From assembly GCA_028023455.1 (NCBI GenBank), contig JAQFVV010000049.1, forward strand, positions 5,856,855 to 5,920,854: a stretch of DNA of 64,000 bases, written 5' to 3'. Source of the DNA: Epiperipatus broadwayi (taxonomy: Eukaryota; Onychophora; Udeonychophora; Euonychophora; Peripatidae). Numbering within the stretch: position 1 is the first letter of the stretch; every line of letters starts with the position of its first letter. The notes beneath the pieces were generated by a model that did no database searches, was not told where the DNA came from, and worked only from the letters and a program-made list of their open reading frames with translations. Positions 47,950 to 58,258 of this stretch are shown here, one piece after another. The translations under genes and the position numbers were made by a program.

Positions 47950-48666
47950 ATACTAAGTTGATAAGTTATTTATTATTGTCATTCATTAAATTTCTTTTTA
48001 TCTTTTCCTCTCTGTCTTATACAATTGAACATGCATTGATGCATACATAGGCTACTATTTTGAATATATGTTATTTTTCCTTTCTAATTATTAATTTTGT
48101 TTTCTTAATTATTTTTAATTGGACACTAGTTTCCCTGATATATGTTCTTCCACAGTCACTTGGTATTTTACAAATATGGTTCTTGTTTTTCAACATTACA
48201 TTTTGTAAAAGTTAGTATTATGTGCTATAATTTTGAAATGCCATTTTGATTTTATATTGATTGCAGACATTCTTAAGTTTATCTGCTTTCCATAATAAAA
48301 ATAGATTTACTATGTTATCTATTATTTTTTTGTTTCTTTTTATTGTGCTACACTGAATATACAACAAATAAAATATAAAGTAAATAAACTTTGCAATCAC
48401 CTTAATAGAGTTCTAATTCTTACAAAACTTTAACTTGAAATACTGATTAACAAAATCTCCATCTATGAAATAATATATTAATGTGTAAGAACATTTAATG
48501 GTGAAACTATCTACTCTATTGAAAAATAATTAAAAGGATAGAAAGTAATGATTTGAAAGAAAAAATAGATGTATTCAAAACAACAGAATATCCATATATC
48601 AATGAACATATATGTTCTTAAGCACTAAATATCACATGATCACCATTCTTTATACTTACACAGCTG
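47950..48666. other. AT-rich gene-free sequence
   Basis: Starts with the right ATAC target-site duplication of the gypsy element. No gene. The minus-strand 60-codon frame at 48,218-48,400 has no recognisable feature. Confidence 0.6.
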
Positions 48667-48981
48667 TTTACACAAAGGCAAAACTCTCCATCCAATAGCA
48701 CCACTGAGTGCAAGCCAGAGTAATCATGAATGCAGAAAGGTTTGTGCATAAAATCTCTATCTAGTGCCTACTCACCCAATATACCCAAACCCTTTTCTAG
48801 ATTATGGCTTTCATCAGTGAGAAGCCTTGGATCTGACAGCACTACATCTAGATCTTAGTCTGGGCATATTGAGCAAGTATGCACTAGATAAGATTTTATG
48901 CACAAATGTTCCTGCATCCATTGATTACTCTGGCTTTCACTGAGTGGTGCTAAAATATGAAGAGTTTTGCCTCTGTGTAAA
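48667..48981. mobile_element. About 315-bp MITE with roughly 115-bp inverted arms
   Basis: The left arm (TTTACACAAAGGCAAAACTC, then TAGCACCACTGAGTG, GCCAGAGTAATCA and TTTGTGCATAAAATCT) is matched in reverse complement by the right arm (AGATTTTATGCACAAA, TGATTACTCTGGC, CACTGAGTGGTGCTA and GAGTTTTGCCTCTGTGTAAA). The short centre (AGATTATGGCTTTCATCAGT and nearby) is unpaired. No coding capacity. The target duplication is unclear. Confidence 0.8.
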
Positions 48982-49739
48982 TATATGTTCTTTTGAAAAA
49001 ACAAGAATATTGAGTAAAAAGGAAAAAGTAGAAAAAAAAGAAAATTGAAAGAAGCTATTCACATAATAATGGCAAATAACCCCATAAGTCAATTGAGTGC
49101 AGTAATCCAACATTTGGAAACCACTCTTTAATTTTGTCCTTAAAAAAGAAGAGAAATTAGTTTGCCTTATATAGATAAATATATAAAATTTCTGCTAATT
49201 ACATTCAATTGGTTAGTGTCATCTTAAATTGCAAATTGACTAATATAAAAGTCTAAACTGATTTCCATGATACTATTATTTTACTGCTTGGACCAGAAAT
49301 GCCTAAAAAAGAAAAAAAAGTCATTCAAAACACAACTATACACACTAATTTATGTATTATTATTAACAAGTGAATAAAATGTGAAATAATGTAAATTAAG
49401 TTTGAATCTATCTTAATAAAAATTCCCAAATAATTTAAATGATGTAAATTACCCAACATATAATAAGTATTATAGATATATTTAAATTTTGTTATAAAAA
49501 AAGTTTAAATTTGAAGATTAAAAATATATAATAATTTTCAAACTATTTAAAAAATATATATATTTTATTATTTTTTTTTATTGAAAATTATTATTATTAT
49601 GGTCATTAGTGTTATTATTAGAAGTCATTAAGATATTATTGACTCCTAGATATTTCATGAATAGCATTAATACTCTATCATTAATATCATTTTTAGATAG
49701 CTCTAAAACATAATCCTTATTGTATTATGATGAAATCTA
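48982..49739. other. AT-rich gene-free sequence
   Basis: Nothing recognised apart from short (TTA)n near 49,590. Confidence 0.6.
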
Positions 49740-49819
49740 TTTTTAATTGAAGTTGTTCTATTTATATATTCGTTGAAGATTTAGATTGCCTTTACATCTA
49801 ACTTTATGCCTCTCCCATC

Positions 49820-49996
49820 CAGGCCCGGATTTAAGATGATTGGGCCCAATCGAGCCCCACACTTGAAAGGGCCCCACATTACCACCAAAATATTTGATTT
49901 ATATATATATTGAATTTGCATTTTATTTAAATATTTAATATAGAGAGCCCTGCAAAAAAATCCAAGTGGGCCCCATACTTATTGGATCCAGGCCTG
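49820..49996. mobile_element. 177-bp hAT-type MITE with 8-bp target duplication
   Basis: The ends are CAGGCCCGGATTTAAGATGA and the inverted TTGGATCCAGGCCTG, with GGGCCC blocks just inside each. The flanks are CTCCCATC (49,812-49,819) and TTCCCATC (49,997-50,004), an 8-bp duplication with one mismatch. CAGG..CGGATTTA ends and 8-bp duplications are characteristic of hAT elements. It interrupts the LINE fragment that surrounds it. No coding capacity. Confidence 0.85.
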
Positions 49997-50004
49997 TTCC
50001 CATC

Positions 50005-51260
50005 TGCTTTCTTGGGCATACCATTATATATGTCCAAGACAAAGATGAACTCTTACTTAAACAAATTAATTATTATAAAAATTGAAGATAAAATAAGTAA
50101 ATTTTCTTCACTTAAAATATATGAAATTACAAACACGTCAATTTTTAATTCCATTATTTTAAGGATTTTGACATACTATGCACCCTGGGTATCCCTACAT
50201 AACAAAACAATACTCAGAATAAACCAGATTGCAAAGAAATATGTCTGGGGAAGAACTTCAAGATGGATCCCAATATCAACCTTGCAAATGCCAATAGAAA
50301 ATGGAGATCTTGGTCTGATTGATCCAGGGCTATATATATATATATCTTACATCAAGGCAAATACATTTATTAACTTATTTAAAAGTCATCTTGAAACTTT
50401 TATTTATCATGCTAGCTCCTTTAATGAAATCAGAGGTAAGGGGAGATCTTTTATAACTGGCCTGTTCATTGCATATAGAGATCTCTAAGATGATCTGAAT
50501 GTGCCCAGTTTGGAAGATATTAAATATAAAAACTTAATGAATCATTTTAAAAGTCATGACAGTGCATGGTTGAATATATCAAATATTCAAAAGTCATGAC
50601 AGTGCATGGTTGAATATATAAAAAAAAAATGTTGAAAAAGTTCCACTCTATATATGCACCCCAATCTTACTTAAAATTTGTTTTCAAACTGATGAATGGC
50701 TTGTTTCCAACAGCTAAGGTTCTAAATGAAAGGCTACATATGAACTTGGATCCGATCTTTCTACTATGCAAATCTGGTGATGAAACTTTCCAGCATCTAT
50801 TCAAAGAATGTTCAGCATTTGGACAGATAAGAGCTAGAGTGTTTCACAAACTAATCATCAACTTAAAATGTATATTTAGTCAATACTTTGAGAAATTTAA
50901 CCCCCATAATGCAATGGTAACTGTGCATACCCTTAAGACAATATGGTATATAAGATGAACTATGATATTCGATAACAAGAAATTCAACTGGCTGAGAAAA
51001 CTCTGTAGTGATTTGGAAACATTTCAATCAATATCAGAGATACTTGCCTAGGAAGATGATGACCCAAATCTGGGGTGGCCCAGGTATAACTCTATGTGAG
51101 ATTATCAGATAAACATTTGTTTTGAGTAAAAGTTAGAATTCTACACCTCATCTAACATAACCAGTGCTCCAGAAGGAGAACTGCCATATTTGAAGAAACT
51201 AATGAAGGCAGCTACAAATATATGAAAAGAACAATATCTGCAGAAAAACATGTTTTGAAA
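50005..51260 (+). mobile_element. L1/Tx1-like LINE 3' fragment (decayed)
   Basis: The C-terminal part of a LINE ORF2. The frame up to 50,488 carries AFLGIPLYMSKTKMNSYL, a post-RT LGI block, and RINQIAKKYVWG with GGLGLIDP-like ENGDLGLIDP. After stops, 50,629-50,958 carries the zinc-knuckle motif CKSGDETFQHLFKEC. Upstream sequence before the hAT MITE is short and not clearly LINE. Coding-like residues continue after the stop at 50,956 to roughly 51,100. The family differs from the 5-9 kb LINE, as the knuckle spacing and neighbouring residues are not the same. No poly-A or microsatellite tail was found. Confidence 0.75.
50549..50620. repeat. 40-bp tandem duplication inside the LINE fragment
   Basis: AAAAGTCATGACAGTGCATG followed by GTTGAATATAT occurs at 50,549 and again at 50,589. 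It disrupts the LINE reading frame, so it arose after the insertion lost function or contributed to that loss. Confidence 0.85.
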
Positions 51261-53655
51261 CAGTTTAAATACTTCACATGTTATATTCTTATCATTATAC
51301 TATTATAAGGTCTTAAATTAAAAATATCCTTTATTATTATTATATTTAATATTTTGTTTACATGTTAGTAGTTATGAGTATATCAGCAACAATTGTTTAA
51401 GTTATTTTTTTATTAATCCACTTACTTTGTGTTTGTTTATCAAATCCAAAACAAACATTATGATTTAAACCCACCAATATGTTAGTAATATCCACAACCC
51501 TGAGAAATCATGTGATCCATTTTGGGCAAACAGGAATAGCAGTAATAATTTGTAAATAATGAGGGTAAAGTGTTAATAAGTTTTTCAAATGTAAACTTTT
51601 TATCTGGAAAGTATGGCATCTTAAAGTTTCACTCTTTTTGTATTGAAACTAGAAAAACAGATTAAAAGTGCTTTTGGAAGGAGTTGCATTAGTTTAAACC
51701 TTCAATGTTAGGTTTCAAATCGTCATCATCATTTTGAACATTTGATTAATATTATAATATATATATATATTTGACTTGAATCATTTTTATTCAGCCATTC
51801 AATTTTCACTATGTTTAATATTCATTTAAATCAAATTTTACCATTACATATTTGATAATAGTTGAGAAAAAGTGGACATTATAAGTAAATATATAACAAA
51901 AAGAAATTCTAATTTATGAGGAAAATAATACTGTATAAGGCCAGTATTAATAAACTAAAAAAAATACAGTCTTACTAACAAACAAAATAAAAGATCTGCA
52001 GTCCATAATATTAACTAATTTGATACAATAATTCTTTGTTTTCGTAAATTTTTGGTTTCATAATGCTAACTCCAATGTTATCAAAATAATTTATATTTAT
52101 TTAAAAGAAGTCAGCAGACATGGATAGAATAACACCGGATATGGATTTGATAAGCATTACCAGCTAATGTCACTATTGATTACTCAGGCTTACAGTAGAT
52201 GACAGCACTGAAGCAAAATGTAAAAGTTGCGTCTGAAAACATAGTGTAAGCTAGAGTCATGGGATGCTACATTATGATAATAATTTATTGCCTTACTATT
52301 TATATTATAGTTTAAAATCATAAACGTTAGTACAAAATATAAATTTTAAACTAATTTTTTTATTGTATATATGTGTGTGTATATATAAAAATAGTAGAAA
52401 AAATAATTTTAATTTTATATTTAAATAAAATTGATCGAACCATATCTGCAGCATGTTAAATATAGGGGGGGGGTCTCTATTCAACAGTCATATAGATTTC
52501 ACTATTGCAACTTTAATTTCAAAACCAATTAAATACAGAATGCAGAAACCGTCAGATGTATACTTTTTTGACAAGTCATTTTAAGTAACAGTAAGATAGG
52601 CAGTGAATGTAAAACGATTCTTGGTGAGTTTAGGTTCATTAAAGAATGATTTGCAAGACCAAATATTTTTTATTTATTTATTTTTTGTCCTTTTCTTGAG
52701 ACTGAAGAAATAACAATTTAATTCCTTAAGGACTTTATTTTTTTTATTTTTGGATTGCAAAGTATTCAACAATTATTGAGTCAATCCAATCAAGAGAGAA
52801 AAAAAGGGTGGAACTGAGCAATGAAACAATTACCCAAGTTTAGACAACTTGTCAAAGTTGTACACACATTAGATTTAGAAGAAAAATTGTCAAAAAAATA
52901 AGAAAAAGAAATAGAAGCCATTTTCTTTAAAAAAAAGAATTCTCAAGTATAGATTTTGAAAATGGCAAAATAAAATACTACATGTTAATTGTTTATATAA
53001 CTTACTACTGAACTTGTACTTATTTATTTGTCAGTAGCTACATTTATTTAAAAAGTTTTATTATGAAGTTACTATAATAATTTATTATATATTTATCAAG
53101 CGCTGTGAAGATAAAGTCAAAAGACTATCTTGTGTTTAGAAATTAAGAGTAATCCTAAAGACGTTATAATTTTATACAGTGCATATGTAGGGAGGGGTGA
53201 TTCCCTAATGACTGTAAATAATAATTTAAATAAAAAAAACTAAAAAATTATAATTAATAACAAAAACAATTACTACTAAACTTGTGTCGTGCTTAAGCAC
53301 ATCGGTTCCTACAAATAACCAATCAGAACGTTTTTTACTTTACTTGGTTGAGAATTAATCCAGACAGGCCTGCTGCATGAGTAAAAAGTGCTTTCGTAAC
53401 AGATAAATTTTATCACCCCCTACCCATTTTATGAAATAAAATTTGTAAATTAGAAGACATTTTTTTCAGCGCTTTAGCAAGAAAAACTTGAAAATATGGC
53501 TTTACTCATTTAACAGAAACATGAAAAATAAAACATATGCTAAAATAAAACATATTAATGTTCAAATAATTTTTGAAACAATAATTAAATAATATCTTTA
53601 AACAAAAATATTTGTTTAATTAACCTATCAATTTAGTGTACTGAATGTTATATAT
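51261..53655. other. AT-rich gene-free sequence
   Basis: No gene recognised. A G9 run lies at about 52,465. Around 53,100-53,420 CpG and GC rise slightly, and a CCAAT-like ACCAATCAGAAC occurs at 53,318, but no TATA box or exon can be tied to it. Confidence 0.55.
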
Positions 53656-53659
53656 ATAA

Positions 53660-53830
53660 GTAACTAAAGGGATTTGAACTTAGGAATTTTTCATCTATGT
53701 TCATCCTTTGCTTCATTTCAAACAACTGACAAACATTACGTATGTGGCCATGTGTGTTGGTTGCTTCAGATGAAGCAGAGGAGGAATATAAACTGAAAAA
53801 TTTTAAGTTCAAATTCCTTTAGATACTTAA
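53660..53830. repeat. Inverted pair of tRNA-like SINE heads
   Basis: The left half (AAGTAACTAAAGGGATTTGA, then ACTTAGGAATTTTTCATC) and right half (CTGAAAAATTTTAAGTTCAA, then ATTCCTTTAGATACTT) are inverted copies with a spacer of about 60 bases. Each contains a box B-like GTTCAAATTCC or its complement. It may be a head-to-head SINE pair or a MITE. No other copy was seen in the window. Confidence 0.5.
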
Positions 53831-53835
53831 ATATT

Positions 53836-54639
53836 TATTTAATAAATTTGAAATTGTTTTTTTTTTTCAAAAGTTTTCATATTATTTTTTGGACAATTCT
53901 GTAAAAATGCTAGCATAGATAGAAAATAGCTGCAAATAAGACCATTTTCCACTGCTCCCCTCCCCTTCTTGGGCCAGCTCTAATATTATATAAGTAATTA
54001 AATAATATATAAGTTAGTTACCAAATGGTATGTACATCCAGAATATAATTCTTTGAAATACTTCATCATCCTGCTCACTTGCTGGTCATACATTAATTAA
54101 AACTTAATTCTTGTTTGTTTGAAACCCATTGAAAATCTCTCATGCATAAACTTATTCACATTTTTATTATCAAAATTATATTCCTTTAATAACAAATTAT
54201 TTACACTATTATTTATTTTTTTATGTGATGTTGTTCACTATTAATAATTATTAATTATTATATATATATACAATTTAATATTTTTAATTTTCATACTTAC
54301 ATTGTTTATTGATCACATAACTTTAATAATTTCTTAGAATCAGCCAAAGTATGTCAATTTTAAATAATACAACAGATAAAACATTTCATTTGCATCTTCT
54401 TGTTAAAATATTATTTGTTTAAATATCATTCCATTTGCACCTTCTTGTTAAAACATTTTGCTTTTAAAATCCTTTCATTATTTTCATTTCGCAGAAAACT
54501 TCCTTTTCATTCAATAAAATGTACACCTTTTTTCTTTTTTTTTTTTTTTTTTATTTTTTTTTTTTTTTTTTGAAAAATAATTTATTAAAATGTTTTCCCC
54601 TTTTTATAACACACAAAATTTTAATTTTAAATTAAATTA
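53836..54639. other. AT-rich sequence with long T-run
   Basis: No gene. An almost pure T tract of about 45 bases lies at 54,527-54,571, interrupted by a few C, A or G. A degenerate duplication (CATTTGCATCTTCTTGTTAAAA and CATTTGCACCTTCTTGTTAAAA, in shorter pieces) occurs near 54,388 and 54,433. Confidence 0.6.
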
Positions 54640-54725
54640 AGGATTTAAACTCAGACTTTCAAGCACCTTTCAACTCTCCACACTATCTCATATCACTGAT
54701 ACACATAATCGCACATGTAGAAAAG
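54640..54725 (-). repeat. tRNA-like SINE head, copy 2
   Basis: The reverse complement of the block at 27,436-27,523 and 59,402-59,486: GGATTTAAACTCAGACTTTC corresponds to the box B side, and ACTATCTCATATCACTGATA to the central part. It is diverged from the other copies. Confidence 0.55.
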
Positions 54726-54784
54726 ATCAGTAATCAGTAGTATATTTATGTGAAGAGTGCCTGTATTTTATATATTATACTTTA

Positions 54785-54980
54785 AATGCCTATTGGAAAA
54801 AGGTTTGGCAATAAATTTAGATACTGTAGAAGATTTAGAAAAAGACAATGAAACAGAAGTGGAACCTGTTCATTTCACAGCAAAAATGATTTGAGAAAGT
54901 CTTCAACTTTCTAATCAATTGGAAAATCATTTTCTTGTGAATAACACTAATTATGAACTAAATTCCAATGAGAGCTAAAT
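54785..54980 (+). pseudogene. Possible pogo/Tigger-type transposase C-terminal remnant
   Basis: A plus-strand frame, interrupted by one TGA, reads LEKGLAINLDTVEDLEKDNE, then EVEPVHFTAKMI, a stop, and ESLQLSNQLENHFLVNN before TAA. The acidic ED..E spacing followed by a helical end loosely resembles the tail of pogo/Tigger/jerky transposases. It lies about 900 bases inside the right TIR of the related element at 55,871 and in the orientation expected if both belong together. Evidence is weak, and no catalytic region is visible. Confidence 0.3.
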
Positions 54981-55039
54981 AGTTGTATGTCTGTGTTATG
55001 TATGTGTATGTTTATATTTTCTTTTATACACATATATAC

Positions 55040-55245
55040 CTAGAAAAACTTTTAGACATACAAGTAAAAATATTTAAGAACTTTTAATTTCTACTTAAAA
55101 AAGAAAAGTTTTTAAATATTATTATTACTTGTAACTTTTTTCTGTCTAAAAGAAAAAAGTTACCAGTAAAAATATTTAGAAACTTTATAATAAAAGTTTT
55201 TAAATATTTTTACTTGTAACTTTTTTCTGTCTAAAAGTTTCTCCA
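55040..55245. repeat. Nested palindromic repeats
   Basis: AACTTTTAGACATACAAGTA, AAAAATATTTAAGAACTTTT and their inverted forms (AAAAGTTTTTAAATATT, TTACTTGTAACTTTTTTCTG, TCTAAAAG) alternate several times within 200 bases. Each half forms a hairpin, and the two halves repeat in tandem. It resembles a small palindromic MITE duplicated in place. Confidence 0.55.
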
Positions 55246-55394
55246 TATATATATATGTATAAAAGAAAATTTAATTGTTAGTCATTATTAACACATTTGT
55301 GGAAGCATGTTATATATATAGTTGCACTTGTGGAAGTGCATTCTCTAACAACTAGATGTAGCAGTCTGGATATCATGAGCTTCATAAACAATTA

Positions 55395-55871
55395 ATAAAA
55401 TCATAATCTCAAAGTTTAATTACCAATTACATTGCCGACAGAAAACTATTTTCACAGCATGAGACTGAAGTTGGCGCTAATTGTATTTCTTTTTGTGACG
55501 AATCTGATGTCTTACCAATTCACAAATGAATGCATATTGTCAAATAGCGACAATGATTAAAATATGTATGAAAAAATGTAAAACATATTGTTTTGAATAA
55601 AATTAAATAGTAAATAAAAAAAGTAAAAAAAAATTTGTCATGTATCAATTCTTTTCAAAAATTTGAAATTTTTTATTAATCATACTTTATTTCCTTATTT
55701 TTTATGTAAATTTTAAAGTAATTTTACCTTGTTGCTTTGCTTTTATCCAATTTTGGAAAATTATGGAACCTATCCCACATTTTTCAATGTAAATTAAGTC
55801 CATTTTTGTGCGATTTCTTTTATGCAGGTTTTTTACAGAACTTATCTGCCACATAAAAAGAGACCCAGGTG
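55395..55871. mobile_element. Second, partial copy of the 867-bp TIR element (inverted)
   Basis: Read in reverse complement from 55,871, it starts CACCTGGGTCTCTTTTTATG and follows the copy at 25,230 for about 400 bases: shared GAAATCGCACAAAA, GCAAAGCAACAA, AATAAAGTATGA and CATACATATTTTAATCATT. A TA dinucleotide (55,872-55,873) follows the TIR. The opposite TIR is not seen near 55,395, so the copy is truncated or its left part is more diverged, possibly extending to the transposase-like remnant at 54.8 kb. Confidence 0.75.
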
Positions 55872-55873
55872 TA

Positions 55874-56635
55874 TTTACCTCCTGCATAATTTTATTTTTT
55901 AACAATTATTAATAACTAAATAATATTATATATTTATATATTTTATTATGAATTTTGATCATTGGGTATTTAGCCAAGAAGTTTATTTTAATTTTCTTAC
56001 TTAGATTGTTTATTCACTTCAGTATATTTTTAAAAGCCATTAAAACTCCTTTCCTTTTATTTTGTTTATTCATAGGTTATGACATGATACTTGTTAAGAA
56101 TTAAATATTTTGTTTCACTTAGATTTGAATCATAATATAGACTATGAATCAATTACAAGTTTTTAGCTAGAGATCGAGTAAAAAGGTAATACTGCATTTA
56201 AACACAAAATATATATATATATAACATTGTTATTAAAAATAGGAAAAGCTATTTAGTAAAATGTATAAAAAGATAGTATGGGACAATAATAACAAAAAAA
56301 GCAACATAACACCATTAAAAAAAATGTTAGCTCAACACAGCATCAAATCCAGGCCTAACATTTCTGGATGGACATTATACCAGTACTCCCAAATGAACAA
56401 CATATTTAGAGCTTGTAAAACATTATTGATAAAAATAATTTCATCATATGCAGAATAATTGTAATTATGAGGCAATATTTTTAAAATAAGTTTATTTTTA
56501 AATAGATTAATAATAATAATAATAATGATGATGATGATGATGATGATGATGATAATAATAATAATAATAATAATATGTTAGGTTTTATATAAATTAGGAT
56601 ATTTAAATAAAAATAAATGGAAAATCTGAACATTT
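55874..56635. other. AT-rich sequence with AAT/GAT microsatellite
   Basis: A compound array (AAT)n-(GAT)9-(AAT)n occupies about 56,512-56,575. The plus-strand 65-codon frame at 56,261-56,458 has ordinary composition but no recognised motif and no splice evidence. It could be a transposon remnant. Confidence 0.6.
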
Positions 56636-57190
56636 TTATTTACATATAAATTTTATTAATTATAGTGATGAAAGGACATTAGCCTATTCAGTTTTGTGCA
56701 ATAGACTAAATATGAAATATATTTTGAGACTAGAGCAATTTCCACAATAAGTTTAAGTAAGGAAATATTTCTGTTATGTTTAAGTAATAAATATTTACAA
56801 TCAAAATATATTTCTACAAATAAAGTGATTCAGAAATCTAAATATTTATATCTAAGTTTTATTAATTATCATGACAAAATGGCATCAATCTGTTTGGTTT
56901 AGTGTAATGATAAGAGTATATATGCAGTATACTTGGAGTTCATGCCTAGAAATTCAAAGCCCAGGTAATTGTCACAAATAAGTTTAAAAAAATATGAACT
57001 CCTCTTATATTTAAATAAAAACTATTTACACTCAGAATATATTTCTAAGGACGAAATGATTAAAAAATGTAAACAATTTTATTTATATATAAATTTCATT
57101 ATTTATCTTGGGGTCTTAGTGTCCCAGTAGTGAAGCACCTTTGTGCACAACATGCACATCTGCACATGGCAACCCTGAAGCCAGAAATAT
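56636..57190. repeat. Tandem array of SINE-like units (about 200-240 bp, 3 copies)
   Basis: Each unit begins with ACATATAAATTTTATTAATT or a variant (about 56,641, 56,846 and 57,085) and contains a tRNA-like middle. The clearest is in unit 2: TTTAGTGTAATGATAAGAGT, then AAATTCAAAGCCC. A shared tail (CACAATAAGTTTAAGTAAGG or CACAAATAAGTTTAAAA, then a TTTACA.TC.(G)AATATATTTCTA block) closes units 1 and 2. Units have diverged considerably. Unit 3 has a different middle (TTAGTGTCCCAGTAGTGAAG). Confidence 0.55.
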
Positions 57191-57994
57191 ATAGTTATTA
57201 AATTCACTATCCTATTATTTGGCTAAACTGCCAAAAACATTAAAATAGTAATGTATCTCATAATGTAAATATTGGCTGCATTGTTACATTGGCTAGATAA
57301 GAAGTTCAAATTTAGATGCGGTGATAACTCAAAATTATTTCAATTATTTAAAAATTGTTAAATAAACTTTGAACATATTTCATCAGTTAATAATCTTTCT
57401 ATATATTATTGACTATAAATAACATTTACTCTCAATTGATAATGATATTATCTCACAGCTTTTATCACTTGGTTGTGGAAGCAGTGTTTAGGTCACTGGT
57501 GTCTAAAATAGAAGAGAGTGAAATACTAAATTGGTACTTAAAATAAAATGGCTATTAAAAAATCCACTATAAGGCAAAGGCTTTTTTCACAACTCTTTAT
57601 AAAAAAGCATTATAAAGGAAACCAGTATCACCAGACTTTCCAATTGCCATGTAATAGAATATTAAATAGATTTTTATATTGGTAAGAATGACTAGATAGC
57701 CATTAACCCAACAATACTGGATAATTAGTTATAGGCCATCAATCTGAAAGAAAAATCTAAGACTATTGACAAAAGTTTCCAAGTTTAATTGTCAAAATTT
57801 GAACTCAATCATAGACATGTCAAACATGTTTAATATCAATATATATTGAGGACTTTTTTATTGACTTTAAATATTATTATTTACATAATTCTTTTAAAAG
57901 CATTACATTTCAATTCATCTTTTGTTCTTCCAATAAAATTTTAGATGTAGCATAATCAATCACAATTTTAACAGTTTTCTTTCTCTTATTTCAG
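57191..57994. other. AT-rich sequence, probably intron
   Basis: No coding region. It ends with the strong pyrimidine tract and AG of the following exon (TTTTCTTTCTCTTATTTCAG). Confidence 0.55.
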
Positions 57995-58258
57995 AGGTGT
58001 TTAACATCTTTGTTATCGCTGGGTCATATTGAAAAAAGAGAAGCTGTATTAGGCTACATATTATGCATACAAACATTACTGAAAGCTGATGCTGATAAGC
58101 AAAAAAAGAAGTCCAAGCATAATTTTGTGATATCAATTACCACAGACAATCAAAAAAAGTCCATAAATATTAATACTAATTATGCTGCAATCCTTAAAAT
58201 CATTGAGCAAGGTTCAAGTTTATTATCACTAACATATAACATGTACTTATCTAAATAA
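57995..58258 (+). CDS. Candidate terminal coding exon of an unrecognised gene
   Basis: The strongest host-gene signal in the window. The acceptor TTTCTTTCTCTTATTTCAG is followed by a frame open in phase 0 for 87 codons, ending at TAA with AATAAA overlapping (TAAATAATAAAAC). The other two phases stop within 4 to 12 codons. The composition is mixed and protein-like. A helical segment (LSLGHIEKREAVLGYILCIQ, then TLLKADADKQKKKSK) is followed by FVISITTDN, and near the end ILKIIEQGSSLLSLTYNMY. I cannot assign a family. The upstream partner exon must end in phase 0. In the candidate-exon readings, the exon at 23,251 would do so, but a 34-kb intron or unseen exons are then required. Confidence 0.5.
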   Translation, partial: RCLTSLLSLGHIEKREAVLGYILCIQTLLKADADKQKKKSKHNFVISITTDNQKKSININTNYAAILKIIEQGSSLLSLTYNMYLSK

